NCBI RefSeq assembly: GCF_024622195.1
Contig: NZ_JANKBI010000014.1
Span: 62,001 to 126,000 of the forward strand
Length of the DNA stretch: 64,000 nt
Reading direction: 5' to 3'
Origin: Murimonas intestini
GTDB taxonomy: Bacteria; Bacillota; Clostridia; Lachnospirales; Lachnospiraceae
Both the position numbers and the translations under genes were made by a program. Within the stretch, counting starts at the first letter, position 1; each line of letters opens with the position of its first letter. Positions 7,092 to 14,119 of the stretch are shown here, one piece after another. The notes beneath the pieces are model-generated. The model had not been told where the DNA came from. It ran no database searches and worked only from the letters and a program-made list of their open reading frames with translations.

Positions 7092-9701
7092 CTATACTAC
7101 GATTCCTCCAGATGTTTTCTCCATAACCTCTTCTGTCATGTTTTCTGTTGTATCTTCGGCTGGTTCGTCTGAGGTCCTGCCATCTGTTTTGTCTGATACG
7201 CTGCCGTCTGTCTCGTCTGATGCCTTACCGCCTGTCGTTTCTTTTACCGTGTCTTCTGTTATTTCACCTGTTGTTTTTTGTTTTGCTTTATCTTTCCCCC
7301 AGGCCCCGTTTCTTCCCTGGCCGGAACCGCCCATATTCCCGGCTGCCGTACTTCTGTTTGAAGTGGCCACGCCGTCAATTGTCACACTCAGCAGCTTCTC
7401 GCCTCCGCTGAATATGCCGCCTGATATATAGCCTTCATTTTCTTCGCCCTCTGCACTTGTACCGCTGTATATATCATATGTCTGCCCATCATTTAATTCC
7501 GGTGTACTGATTACTGCTGTCTGGTACTCTTTGCCTGGAGTAAAGCTAAATATTGTGTTCCCATTTTCATCTGTGAGGCTCAGAGTTGTGCCTGCCGCCT
7601 GTGTTTCATCAAAATAAACCAGCATGGAACTTTGTGTGGAGCTGTCAGAGAATCCCTGGGCCATTCCGGCGCTTCCTACTGCCACTACAGTACCGCCTGT
7701 TATGGCTCCTGCCCCATTATAGTCCAGAGCGCCGTCCGCTCCGCTGGTGGGTCCGCATACAAGAACCGTTCCTCCGTCCACATACAGATCTCCATTTGAG
7801 TCAAGTCCGTCTCCTGATGCATCCACATAGACTAATCCGTCAGTGATTCTGATGTAACATCCTTCTATGGCCTGGTTTCCTCCCATACCGCCTCCGAAAC
7901 CTCCTGCCATGAAATCACTGCCTTCACCGCTGTCGCTGCCTCCTGCACTGTTCAAGCCATCATCAGACGATACCACGTGTATAGTGCCGCCGTTAATATC
8001 TATTGTAAAGCCTTCAAGTCCTTCATAGCTCTGGGATACCGTTATAGTCCCCCCGTCTATTCTGAGTGCTCCGTCAGCATGGATACCGTCATCTCCCGTA
8101 GCCAGATCAAGAGTTCCACTTAAAACTGTGACATCGCCGTTTGAATGCAGGGCGTCATCCGCAGAATCAACCTTGATTTCACCGCCTGTGACAATAACTG
8201 CAGTTCCTCCTTTTAATGCTTTCATACTGTCGGATTCTGTCTCCGTGCTGCCGGCCTGAGCGGAATCCGCAGCTTTTCCATCCTGATCCATTTCCAAAAC
8301 ATCTCCGCCAGATGGCATCTCCGGCATTTTTCCATCCTCGCCCGTCTCCGGTACCTCTCCATCGGACGGCATATCCGGCATTTCTCCATTACTGCCCATT
8401 TCTGGTGCATCTCCGTTAGACGGCATATCCGGCATTTCTCCATTACTGCCCATCTCTGGCGCATCTCCGTTAGACGGCATATCCGGCATTTCTCCATCCT
8501 CGGCCTTATCTGGTGCTTCTCCATTAGATGGCATATCCGGCATTTCTCCATCCCCGCCCATCTCTGGTGCCTCTCCGCCAAACGGCATGTCTGGCATCTC
8601 TCCGTCGGATGGCATCTCTGGAACTTCTCCGTCAGAAGGCATCTCTGGCATCCCGCCCTTTTCACTCCACTGTCCTCTGCCAAGCATGCCGTTCATCCGG
8701 CCGCCCATTCCGCCAAATCCCTCTGTTGTCTTTGCCACAGCCTGGGAACTTCCTCCTCCGGCCTCTATCTCAATATTTCCTCCGTTTACCTGAAGGATCG
8801 TTTCGGCCTGTACGCCGTCATTTCCGGATGTAATGTTTAATGTACCTCCGTCTAATACAACGTATCCTTTATCTGCTTCTTTATCATTATTTGACTTCAT
8901 CCCGTCATTGCCCGCTGTGACAGTTATTGTGCCGTCTTTTACTGCAATACTGTCTTTCCCCTTGATTCCGTCTGCCACAGCCGTGACTTCAATAGTGCCG
9001 GAAACGATTTTCAAGTCATCCTTGCTCCTGATGCCATCCTGATAATTTCCGTTTACTGTAAGCTTTCCTTCGCCATTGATTGTAATATCGTCTTTACTGA
9101 AAAATGCTGCATCCGGCTCGTCTTCACCATCTTCCAGTTTATAATCCTCTCCATCAGCCAGCACGTTTTCAGTCCCCTCTACCAGAGTCAGTATTATTTT
9201 TTCACTTTTTTTCCCGTACAGGGCGCTTCCATCTGCACATGTTATGGAAAATCCATTCAGTACTATTCTGACTATGTCCTCTTTCCCCGCATCTACCCGG
9301 ATCTGGCCATCTGACACCTCACCAGAAAATACATATGTCCCCGCAGCAGTAATTGTGATCACTCCGTCTTTTTCTTCCACACCCTTTCCGTCAATTGAGA
9401 TATTATCTCCATCACAGGAAATCACCACAGCATCTTTTTCATCCCATGATGCATCCAGGTCCTCATCGTCATACTCTGCCTGTATGCCGGCGGCTGATAT
9501 ACCAGCCGTATCAGCCGGACTCTCTGAATCTTCTGAATCTGTATTGTCACCGGCAGCATCCTCCTCTGTCCGGGCAGTTTCCTGTGCATCTGCTGCTGTA
9601 CTGTTCTCCAAACGCGCCTGCCTGCTGCATCCCGGCAGATACATGACTGTCATACATGCTGCAATCCCAAGCGCCGTCAGCTGTTTTCTTCTTATTTTCA
9701 T
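7092..9701 (-). CDS. DUF4353 carbohydrate-binding-domain lipoprotein with Met/Pro-rich repeats
   Basis: This 869-residue protein begins with a lipoprotein signal ending in the lipobox 'LPGC' (Cys25), so it should be anchored on the outer face of the membrane. Two regions (about 60-320 and 500-680) carry parallel beta-helix-like turns such as 'GNDGMKSNND', 'GTLNITSGNDGVQAE' and 'SADDALHSNGD', typical of DUF4353. Between them (~345-490) lies a low-complexity stretch built on 9-residue units like 'GEMPDMPSN'. The C-terminus is Thr/Asp/Glu-rich. ATG 9701 overlaps the stop of the upstream DUF4956 gene by one base (TAATG), so it is translationally coupled. Partners in such operons are VTC-domain and DUF4956 proteins. 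The module is thought to act at the cell surface, but its chemistry is unproven. Confidence 0.8.
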   Translation of the reverse strand: MKIRRKQLTALGIAACMTVMYLPGCSRQARLENSTAADAQETARTEEDAAGDNTDSEDSESPADTAGISAAGIQAEYDDEDLDASWDEKDAVVISCDGDNISIDGKGVEEKDGVITITAAGTYVFSGEVSDGQIRVDAGKEDIVRIVLNGFSITCADGSALYGKKSEKIILTLVEGTENVLADGEDYKLEDGEDEPDAAFFSKDDITINGEGKLTVNGNYQDGIRSKDDLKIVSGTIEVTAVADGIKGKDSIAVKDGTITVTAGNDGMKSNNDKEADKGYVVLDGGTLNITSGNDGVQAETILQVNGGNIEIEAGGGSSQAVAKTTEGFGGMGGRMNGMLGRGQWSEKGGMPEMPSDGEVPEMPSDGEMPDMPFGGEAPEMGGDGEMPDMPSNGEAPDKAEDGEMPDMPSNGDAPEMGSNGEMPDMPSNGDAPEMGSNGEMPDMPSDGEVPETGEDGKMPEMPSGGDVLEMDQDGKAADSAQAGSTETESDSMKALKGGTAVIVTGGEIKVDSADDALHSNGDVTVLSGTLDLATGDDGIHADGALRIDGGTITVSQSYEGLEGFTIDINGGTIHVVSSDDGLNSAGGSDSGEGSDFMAGGFGGGMGGNQAIEGCYIRITDGLVYVDASGDGLDSNGDLYVDGGTVLVCGPTSGADGALDYNGAGAITGGTVVAVGSAGMAQGFSDSSTQSSMLVYFDETQAAGTTLSLTDENGNTIFSFTPGKEYQTAVISTPELNDGQTYDIYSGTSAEGEENEGYISGGIFSGGEKLLSVTIDGVATSNRSTAAGNMGGSGQGRNGAWGKDKAKQKTTGEITEDTVKETTGGKASDETDGSVSDKTDGRTSDEPAEDTTENMTEEVMEKTSGGIVV
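8280..8665 (-). repeat. In-frame tandem repeats encoding Met/Pro-rich units
   Basis: Imperfect 27- and 54-nt units encode (D/N)GE(M/A)P(D/E)M(P/G)… repeats inside the DUF4353 lipoprotein. Two adjacent 54-nt units (8395-8500) are nearly identical, a sign of recent slippage or unequal crossing over. Confidence 0.75.
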
Positions 9702-10378
9702 TATAATTCCTCCCGTTCAGATGCTATCCTCCCGCATACAATGTTCAGATTGCCATTGCGGCAGCGTATATCATCCAGAAAAGCTTTTTCCAGTTTCTGA
9801 TCCTTTAGCTGTACCTGATAATGAAGCTCATACAGGCTTCCCATATTTACTGTCTTTACTTTGATCAGTTCAGCTCCATCTGTATATTTTTCAAATACAT
9901 CGTCAAAGATTCCTGAGTAATCAAGACTCTCAGGGATGGTTATCTTCAGGTCTTTTCCCTGGCCTCTCTCTTCCCCGAAGGGAATCGTCACAAACAGGAT
10001 TGTTGCTGCCCCAACGATCAGCACAAGCAAAAATCCTATCCCCAGATAACCCATGCCTGCAGCCAGTCCCACAGCCATAGCAAGGAACAGGCTGCCTATC
10101 TCCCTTGAATTGCCGGGCACGGATCTGAACCTCACCAGGCTGAAAGCGCCCATAACTGCCACGCCAGTACCCAGGTTTCCATTTACCAGCATAATAACGG
10201 CCTCAACCACTACGGGGAGCATTGTCAATGTCAATATAAAGTTTTTGGTATATCTGTTTTTATACATATGTACTGCTGCTATCAGAATTCCAAGGACAAG
10301 TGCACCTCCCGTGCATAATATAAATTCTGTAAGTGTTACCCCTGTTGATGTATTTCCTGATATAATACTGTTAAGCAC
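9701..10378 (-). CDS. DUF4956 membrane protein
   Basis: The start is the GTG at 10378, which follows AAAGGAGG by 6 nt and overlaps the end of the VTC gene by 8 nt (GTGCTTAA). A longer frame from 10426 is unlikely. The 225-residue product has about four membrane segments in its first ~140 residues, including 'GAFSLVRFRSVPGNSREI', the hallmark of DUF4956, and a soluble C-terminal domain (~145-225) that is probably cytoplasmic. DUF4956 proteins occur almost always beside VTC-domain proteins and are thought to be their membrane partner, perhaps for polymer export. That role is inferred from gene context. It is the middle gene of a three-gene coupled operon. Confidence 0.85.
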   Translation of the reverse strand: MLNSIISGNTSTGVTLTEFILCTGGALVLGILIAAVHMYKNRYTKNFILTLTMLPVVVEAVIMLVNGNLGTGVAVMGAFSLVRFRSVPGNSREIGSLFLAMAVGLAAGMGYLGIGFLLVLIVGAATILFVTIPFGEERGQGKDLKITIPESLDYSGIFDDVFEKYTDGAELIKVKTVNMGSLYELHYQVQLKDQKLEKAFLDDIRCRNGNLNIVCGRIASEREEL

Positions 10379-11114
10379 AATTGCTTCCTCCTTTTGCTGT
10401 TTTCTGTACCTGATCCCCAAAAACATCCTGAATTATTTCCTGCTTGTAAAATTCTCCATATTTTGAAAATGAAGTGGTAAATATTCCAGCCTCTCCTAAA
10501 ATCCTGGCCATCCATACAGGAATGGCGCCTGCTGTCTTCACTTCCATCAATACCTGTCCATTTCCCAGTATATTTTCCCCATAAACTCCGTTCGTCAGAT
10601 CAAGAGCTGTATTCCTGCCTCTGATATTAAAATCAAAAGTAACCCTGAGATTCGGGTCCATATTCCCAAACATTGCGATCCTGTCATAAGAAAGATATAC
10701 CTTAGGCTCCAGCCCGTATTTGTCCAGAGTATAATTCACCTCTTTTATGACCTGTCCCTTTTTGCCTTCACGTTTTCCCTCATACAGATATGCTCTGGCA
10801 TCAGACATCTTCATAGCTGCCCTTCTCTTATATACGATGCCGTAGTATTTTTTCTTCAGCTCAACAAATACAAGATCCTCCTCTTTAGGTATCCCATAGC
10901 TTCTCAGTCTGAGTTTTTCTTTATAGACAGGCTTTTCAAGGGATGTCCTGATCAGCAGATAATCCGGAGTGTCAAAATAAATATTGCATATGGTATGCTT
11001 TCCATACTGATCCATAGTCATCTTCCCTTCCAGCTCCTTTTTAAGCAGTTGGAACTGCCCCTCTTCCAGCAGGTATTTTTTCTCATATCTTTGAAATATT
11101 TCCTGTTCACTCAT
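10371..11114 (-). CDS. VTC-domain protein (polyphosphate polymerase family)
   Basis: The 247-residue protein has the tunnel-fold signature of the VTC domain, which in yeast Vtc4 makes polyphosphate from ATP. Visible elements are 'RYEKKYLL' (residues 9-16), 'IYFDT', the basic strand 'EKLRLRSYG', 'FVELKKK', 'SYDR' and 'LMEVK', supplying the Lys/Arg and acidic residues expected to line the tunnel. It has no membrane segment, so it probably works at the cytoplasmic face with the DUF4956 protein. ATG 11114 follows GAGGAGG. It is the first gene of the VTC-DUF4956-DUF4353 operon and diverges from a two-component system. Whether it makes polyphosphate or another phosphate-linked polymer cannot be read from sequence. 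Confidence 0.85.
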   Translation of the reverse strand: MSEQEIFQRYEKKYLLEEGQFQLLKKELEGKMTMDQYGKHTICNIYFDTPDYLLIRTSLEKPVYKEKLRLRSYGIPKEEDLVFVELKKKYYGIVYKRRAAMKMSDARAYLYEGKREGKKGQVIKEVNYTLDKYGLEPKVYLSYDRIAMFGNMDPNLRVTFDFNIRGRNTALDLTNGVYGENILGNGQVLMEVKTAGAIPVWMARILGEAGIFTTSFSKYGEFYKQEIIQDVFGDQVQKTAKGGSNCA

Positions 11115-11202
11115 ATTATGATCCTCCTCGCTGCCATCCGGCCCGTTCAGAGCCGGACTGTACTCCTCTTTATGGCGTTCCTCATTATCATACAGACATA
11201 AC

Positions 11203-11252
11203 CTGAAATTACACTTAAAAGTTTTCAGTAAATATTTTCAGAGTAATTTCAG
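11203..11252. promoter_or_regulatory. Candidate operator: 10-bp inverted repeat plus TTTCAG direct repeats
   Basis: CTGAAATTAC (11203-11212) and GTAATTTCAG (11243-11252) form a perfect inverted pair with centres 40 bp apart. TTTCAG also recurs at 11223, 11236 and 11247, spaced 13 and 11 bp, the spacing used by OmpR-type dimers. This lies in the 336-bp divergent region between the VTC operon and the two-component genes, so it is a plausible binding site for the adjacent response regulator. Confidence 0.45.
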
Positions 11253-11323
11253 CTATCCACACTATACTAAAGCTAACAGAATATTTATCCACAGCCTCCT
11301 GTCACACTTGTGCAGAAGAGTAG

Positions 11324-11352
11324 TTGTACATAATTCTTTTATCTTATATAAT
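11324..11352 (+). promoter_or_regulatory. Predicted promoter of the two-component operon
   Basis: TTGTAC (11324-11329), a 17-nt spacer and consensus TATAAT (11347-11352) put transcription start near 11359, about 90 nt before the response regulator ATG. Confidence 0.65.
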
Positions 11353-11450
11353 TTAAAATGAAAATACTTATTCAGATATGCTGGACGCCTGGCTTATATG
11401 GCAGGACATAGATTAAAAAACGGAGATACTGATCAGAAAGCAGGGAAAAA

Positions 11451-12128
11451 ATGAGGATATTAATTGTAGAAGACGAAGTGCGCCTGGCGGATGCACTCGG
11501 ACAGATCATGGAAGAAGCAAAATATATGGCAGATGTAGTCTACAACGGCATTGACGGGCTGGCCTATGCCGTCAGCGGCATCTATGACGTAATCGTTCTG
11601 GATGTGATGCTGCCCGGAAAAAATGGATTTGATATTGTAAAAGAGCTTCGCGCCGCTAAGATCGCCACTCCCGTCATCATGCTGACCGCCAGAGACGATG
11701 TAAATGACAAGATCATGGGGCTGGACAAGGGTGCCGATGACTATATGACAAAGCCCTTTGTTCCCGAAGAGCTCCTGGCCAGGATACGCGCACTGTCCAG
11801 ACGCCAGGGCGATGTAGTATTAGAAGAGCTCTCATTTGCCGATCTCACTTTGAATCTGTCAACCTGTGACCTCTGGTGCGGGGCAAAATCTATCCACCTT
11901 GGCTACAAAGAATTTGAAATATTAAAGATCCTGATGTCCTCCCCTGGAATCCTGATCTCAAAAGAAATACTTATCACGAAAGTATGGGGAAATGATTCTA
12001 ACGCCGAGGATAACAATGTGGAGGCATATATATCTTTCCTGCGCAAGAAATTTTTCTATCTTGGATCATCAACTTCCATAGGTACGGTGCGGAAGATGGG
12101 ATACCGGCTGGAGGCAGGCAATGATTAA
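11451..12128 (+). CDS. OmpR/PhoB-family response regulator
   Basis: The 225-residue protein has an N-terminal receiver domain with acidic residues in 'VEDE', phospho-acceptor Asp51 in 'VIVLDVMLPG', and Lys101 in 'TKPF'. A C-terminal winged helix (~130-222) carries 'LGYKEFEILKILMSSPG', 'NNVEAYISFLRKK' and 'GTVRKMGYRL'. It is the cytoplasmic DNA-binding half of a two-component system with the kinase encoded just downstream, whose ATG overlaps its stop by 8 nt. The VTC operon is divergent and shares the upstream region with its inverted repeats, so that operon is the likeliest target. No other evidence for the signal is present. Confidence 0.95.
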   Translation: MRILIVEDEVRLADALGQIMEEAKYMADVVYNGIDGLAYAVSGIYDVIVLDVMLPGKNGFDIVKELRAAKIATPVIMLTARDDVNDKIMGLDKGADDYMTKPFVPEELLARIRALSRRQGDVVLEELSFADLTLNLSTCDLWCGAKSIHLGYKEFEILKILMSSPGILISKEILITKVWGNDSNAEDNNVEAYISFLRKKFFYLGSSTSIGTVRKMGYRLEAGND

Positions 12129-13416
12129 AAAACTGCGGAGAAAATTCATAATCATCAATATGTCACTTATATTTATAGTTCTCATGGCTGTATTCTCCGT
12201 CCTCTGTTTTTCCAGTTACCAGAAATATGAAAATGACAATATGAATGCGCTCCGTCATTCGCTTGAGGACAACAGGCTCGGAACAAACGAGACTAAATTC
12301 GAATTTGGGAAGGACCGCATAGGCAGAGGAGAAAAATCTCCCTTTAATCTTGTTCCTGTTTTCGTAGTCACACTCAATGATGACAATACCATCGCATCGA
12401 TCACAGGTGGGAACCAGTCAACAGTTACAGAAGACCTGGCCAGCGAGGCAGTGGCCGCTGCCCTTGAAACGGGGGAACGGCGCGGAAATTTAAAAAGCCT
12501 TTCACTCCGATTTCTGATAGATAATACATCAGATTTCACCAGAATCGCTTTCGCAGACACCACCCACGAATCCAGTTCTATGAGAAGCCTGATCCTGACA
12601 TCACTGCTTATACTTGCAGGCAGCATGGCCGCTTTCTTTATCATCAGCCTGTTCCTGGCTAAATGGGCCCTGACGCCTGTAGAACGGGCCTGGGACCAGC
12701 AGAATCAGTTCATAGCAGACGCGTCACATGAATTAAAGACACCCCTGACTGTCATACTTGCAAATTTAAAAATCCTCCTCTCACACAAGGAGGAAACGAT
12801 ATCAAATCAATTCCGCTGGATTGAAAATACACATACTGAGGCATCCCGTATGAAGAAACTGGTAGAAAACCTGCTGTTCCTGGCGCGTTCAGAATCAAAT
12901 ACCGTCCCTGCAGCCGTTAATACCTTCAATCTGAGTGATGCAGTGTGGAGCTGTCTTCTCCCCTTCGAATCAGTTGCCTTTGAGCAGGGAGTGACATTGA
13001 ATGAATCTGTAACGCCCGGACTTTCCATGCTGGGAGACGAGGGGCAGATCAAACAGCTGACAGCCATTCTTCTTGACAATGCCTGCAAATACGCCGGAAA
13101 GGAGAAAAAGGTCACAGTGATATTAGAGCAGGTTCAGGAGAAAGCATGTCTGTCTGTTAATAATACAGGAGACGCCATACCCCCCGGTGAACTCTCACAT
13201 TTGTTCGAACGTTTCTACCGCTCTGACAAATCGAGAGCCCGCACAGAGGGCGGCTACGGCCTGGGCCTCTCCATCGCCCAGACTATCGTTAAGAAACACA
13301 AAGGCAGGATCCATGCAGAAAGCAGTGCACAATCCGGCACTACCTTCATCGTCTGGCTTCCGCTAAATGCAGCTGACAGCCGTAAACAAAAAGAAATCAG
13401 ACAGCTGAACTCTTAA
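12121..13416 (+). CDS. Membrane sensor histidine kinase
   Basis: This 431-residue kinase has two membrane segments (~10-30 and ~157-180) flanking an extracytoplasmic domain of about 125 residues with no recognised ligand fold. The HisKA box is 'FIADASHELKTPL' with phospho-accepting His203. The ATPase domain carries the N box 'LTAILLDNACKYA', G1 'NNTGDAIP', the F box 'LFERFYRSD' and the G2 box 'GYGLGLSIA'. No long HAMP domain is evident; the second membrane segment runs almost directly into HisKA. ATGATTAA overlap with the regulator gene indicates translational coupling. It should phosphorylate the neighbouring regulator. A strong terminator follows. Confidence 0.95.
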   Translation: MIKKLRRKFIIINMSLIFIVLMAVFSVLCFSSYQKYENDNMNALRHSLEDNRLGTNETKFEFGKDRIGRGEKSPFNLVPVFVVTLNDDNTIASITGGNQSTVTEDLASEAVAAALETGERRGNLKSLSLRFLIDNTSDFTRIAFADTTHESSSMRSLILTSLLILAGSMAAFFIISLFLAKWALTPVERAWDQQNQFIADASHELKTPLTVILANLKILLSHKEETISNQFRWIENTHTEASRMKKLVENLLFLARSESNTVPAAVNTFNLSDAVWSCLLPFESVAFEQGVTLNESVTPGLSMLGDEGQIKQLTAILLDNACKYAGKEKKVTVILEQVQEKACLSVNNTGDAIPPGELSHLFERFYRSDKSRARTEGGYGLGLSIAQTIVKKHKGRIHAESSAQSGTTFIVWLPLNAADSRKQKEIRQLNS

Positions 13417-13449
13417 CCTGACCGATGTTCTATAGCGTATTTGAAAAAC

Positions 13450-13490
13450 GGGGACACTGCAAAATGCAGTGTCCCCACTCTTTATTTTCG
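13450..13490 (+). terminator. Terminator of the two-component operon
   Basis: A perfect 12-bp stem (GGGGACACTGCA, AAA loop, TGCAGTGTCCCC) is followed by ACTCTTTATTTT. It lies about 30 nt after the kinase stop codon. Confidence 0.85.
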
Positions 13491-13496
13491 TTATAT

Positions 13497-13546
13497 GTAA
13501 CTGTTTGGTACCTTCACAGTCATATTCAAAAATCCATTTAAAATCG
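13497..13546 (-). repeat. Dispersed repeat family 1, partial copy (3' half)
   Basis: Read on the minus strand, this matches the last ~50 nt of the full copy at 40960-41091, from GCGATTTTAAATGGATTTTT through CTGTGAAGGTAC to CAGTTAC. It ends 5 nt from the stop codon of the lipoprotein at 13552. Confidence 0.75.
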
Positions 13547-13551
13547 TCTGC

Positions 13552-13935
13552 TTATTTTGCGAAGATCAATCTAACTGTCTGATCTTCTTCTGTCATCTCA
13601 AAAACGAGCTGGTTATCTTCGATAGTAACAACCTGATCTTCACCATCAACTGTCAGAGTGTACTTATCTCCGTCTTCTTTCCATGTTCCCTGCTCTGTTT
13701 CACCATTGAAATCCACAGTAAATGTATTGTCTTCTTTCACATCCATTGTCATTTTGAAATTAGCGCCGGCTTCTCCAAGCTGTTCTGCAAATTTTTCCAT
13801 GTCCATGCTGATTCCTGCAGACTCAATCGTCTTTCCTGTCCATGCACCTACGATTGCCGGCGTTTTCTTACATCCTGCAAGCGCAAATACCATAACCAGA
13901 AGCATCAAAACACTGATAATACTTTTTCTTTTCAT
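13552..13935 (-). CDS. Small lipoprotein with a lipocalin-like beta domain
   Basis: This 127-residue product has a lipoprotein signal (residues 1-21, lipobox 'LAGC'). A short domain of alternating strands follows: 'GAWTGKT', 'NFKMTMDVKEDNTFTVDF', 'EQGTWKEDGDKYTLTVDG', 'QVVTIEDNQLVFEM' and 'QTVRLIF'. The pattern of 'G.W', then 'f..dgtf', then 'GtW…d..ytl' resembles the small lipocalin-like/DUF5640 group of Firmicute lipoproteins, whose function is unknown. It is predicted to sit on the outer membrane face. The start follows GGAGGAGAG. It stands alone, and no operon partner is visible. Confidence 0.75.
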   Translation of the reverse strand: MKRKSIISVLMLLVMVFALAGCKKTPAIVGAWTGKTIESAGISMDMEKFAEQLGEAGANFKMTMDVKEDNTFTVDFNGETEQGTWKEDGDKYTLTVDGEDQVVTIEDNQLVFEMTEEDQTVRLIFAK

Positions 13936-14030
13936 TTTAACTCTCCTCCAGAAATTTAATTAACGGATTTATTATAATACAGTTCTTTACAAAAGGAAAG
14001 TCTTTTTATTAGTCCAAAGCAGATGTTCAA

Positions 14031-14058
14031 AGTTACTGGTTCCTGTTCACTCCGTAGC
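14031..14058. repeat. Dispersed repeat family 2, decayed copy
   Basis: GTTACTGGTT…TGTTCACTCCGTAGCC resembles the family consensus GTTACTG-TTCACTCCGTGAC-CAGTAAC but has lost one arm. Confidence 0.4.
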
Positions 14059-14079
14059 CCTCAACACCCTATGCAGTAA

Positions 14080-14111
14080 TTCAGCCATCTGCCGAAAGGC
14101 AAATGGCTGAA
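14080..14111 (-). terminator. Hairpin after the wall-anchored repeat protein
   Basis: TTCAGCCAT and ATGGCTGAA enclose an inner TGCC-GAAA-GGCA stem. It starts 8 nt after the stop codon at 14120. No U-tract follows on the minus strand, so termination strength is uncertain. Confidence 0.5.
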
Positions 14112-14119
14112 CTGTAATG

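Noticed and set aside
8216..8683. Alternative frames across the Met/Pro repeats
   Set aside because: They are shadows created by the repeat composition; the lipoprotein frame has the signal peptide and a ribosome site.
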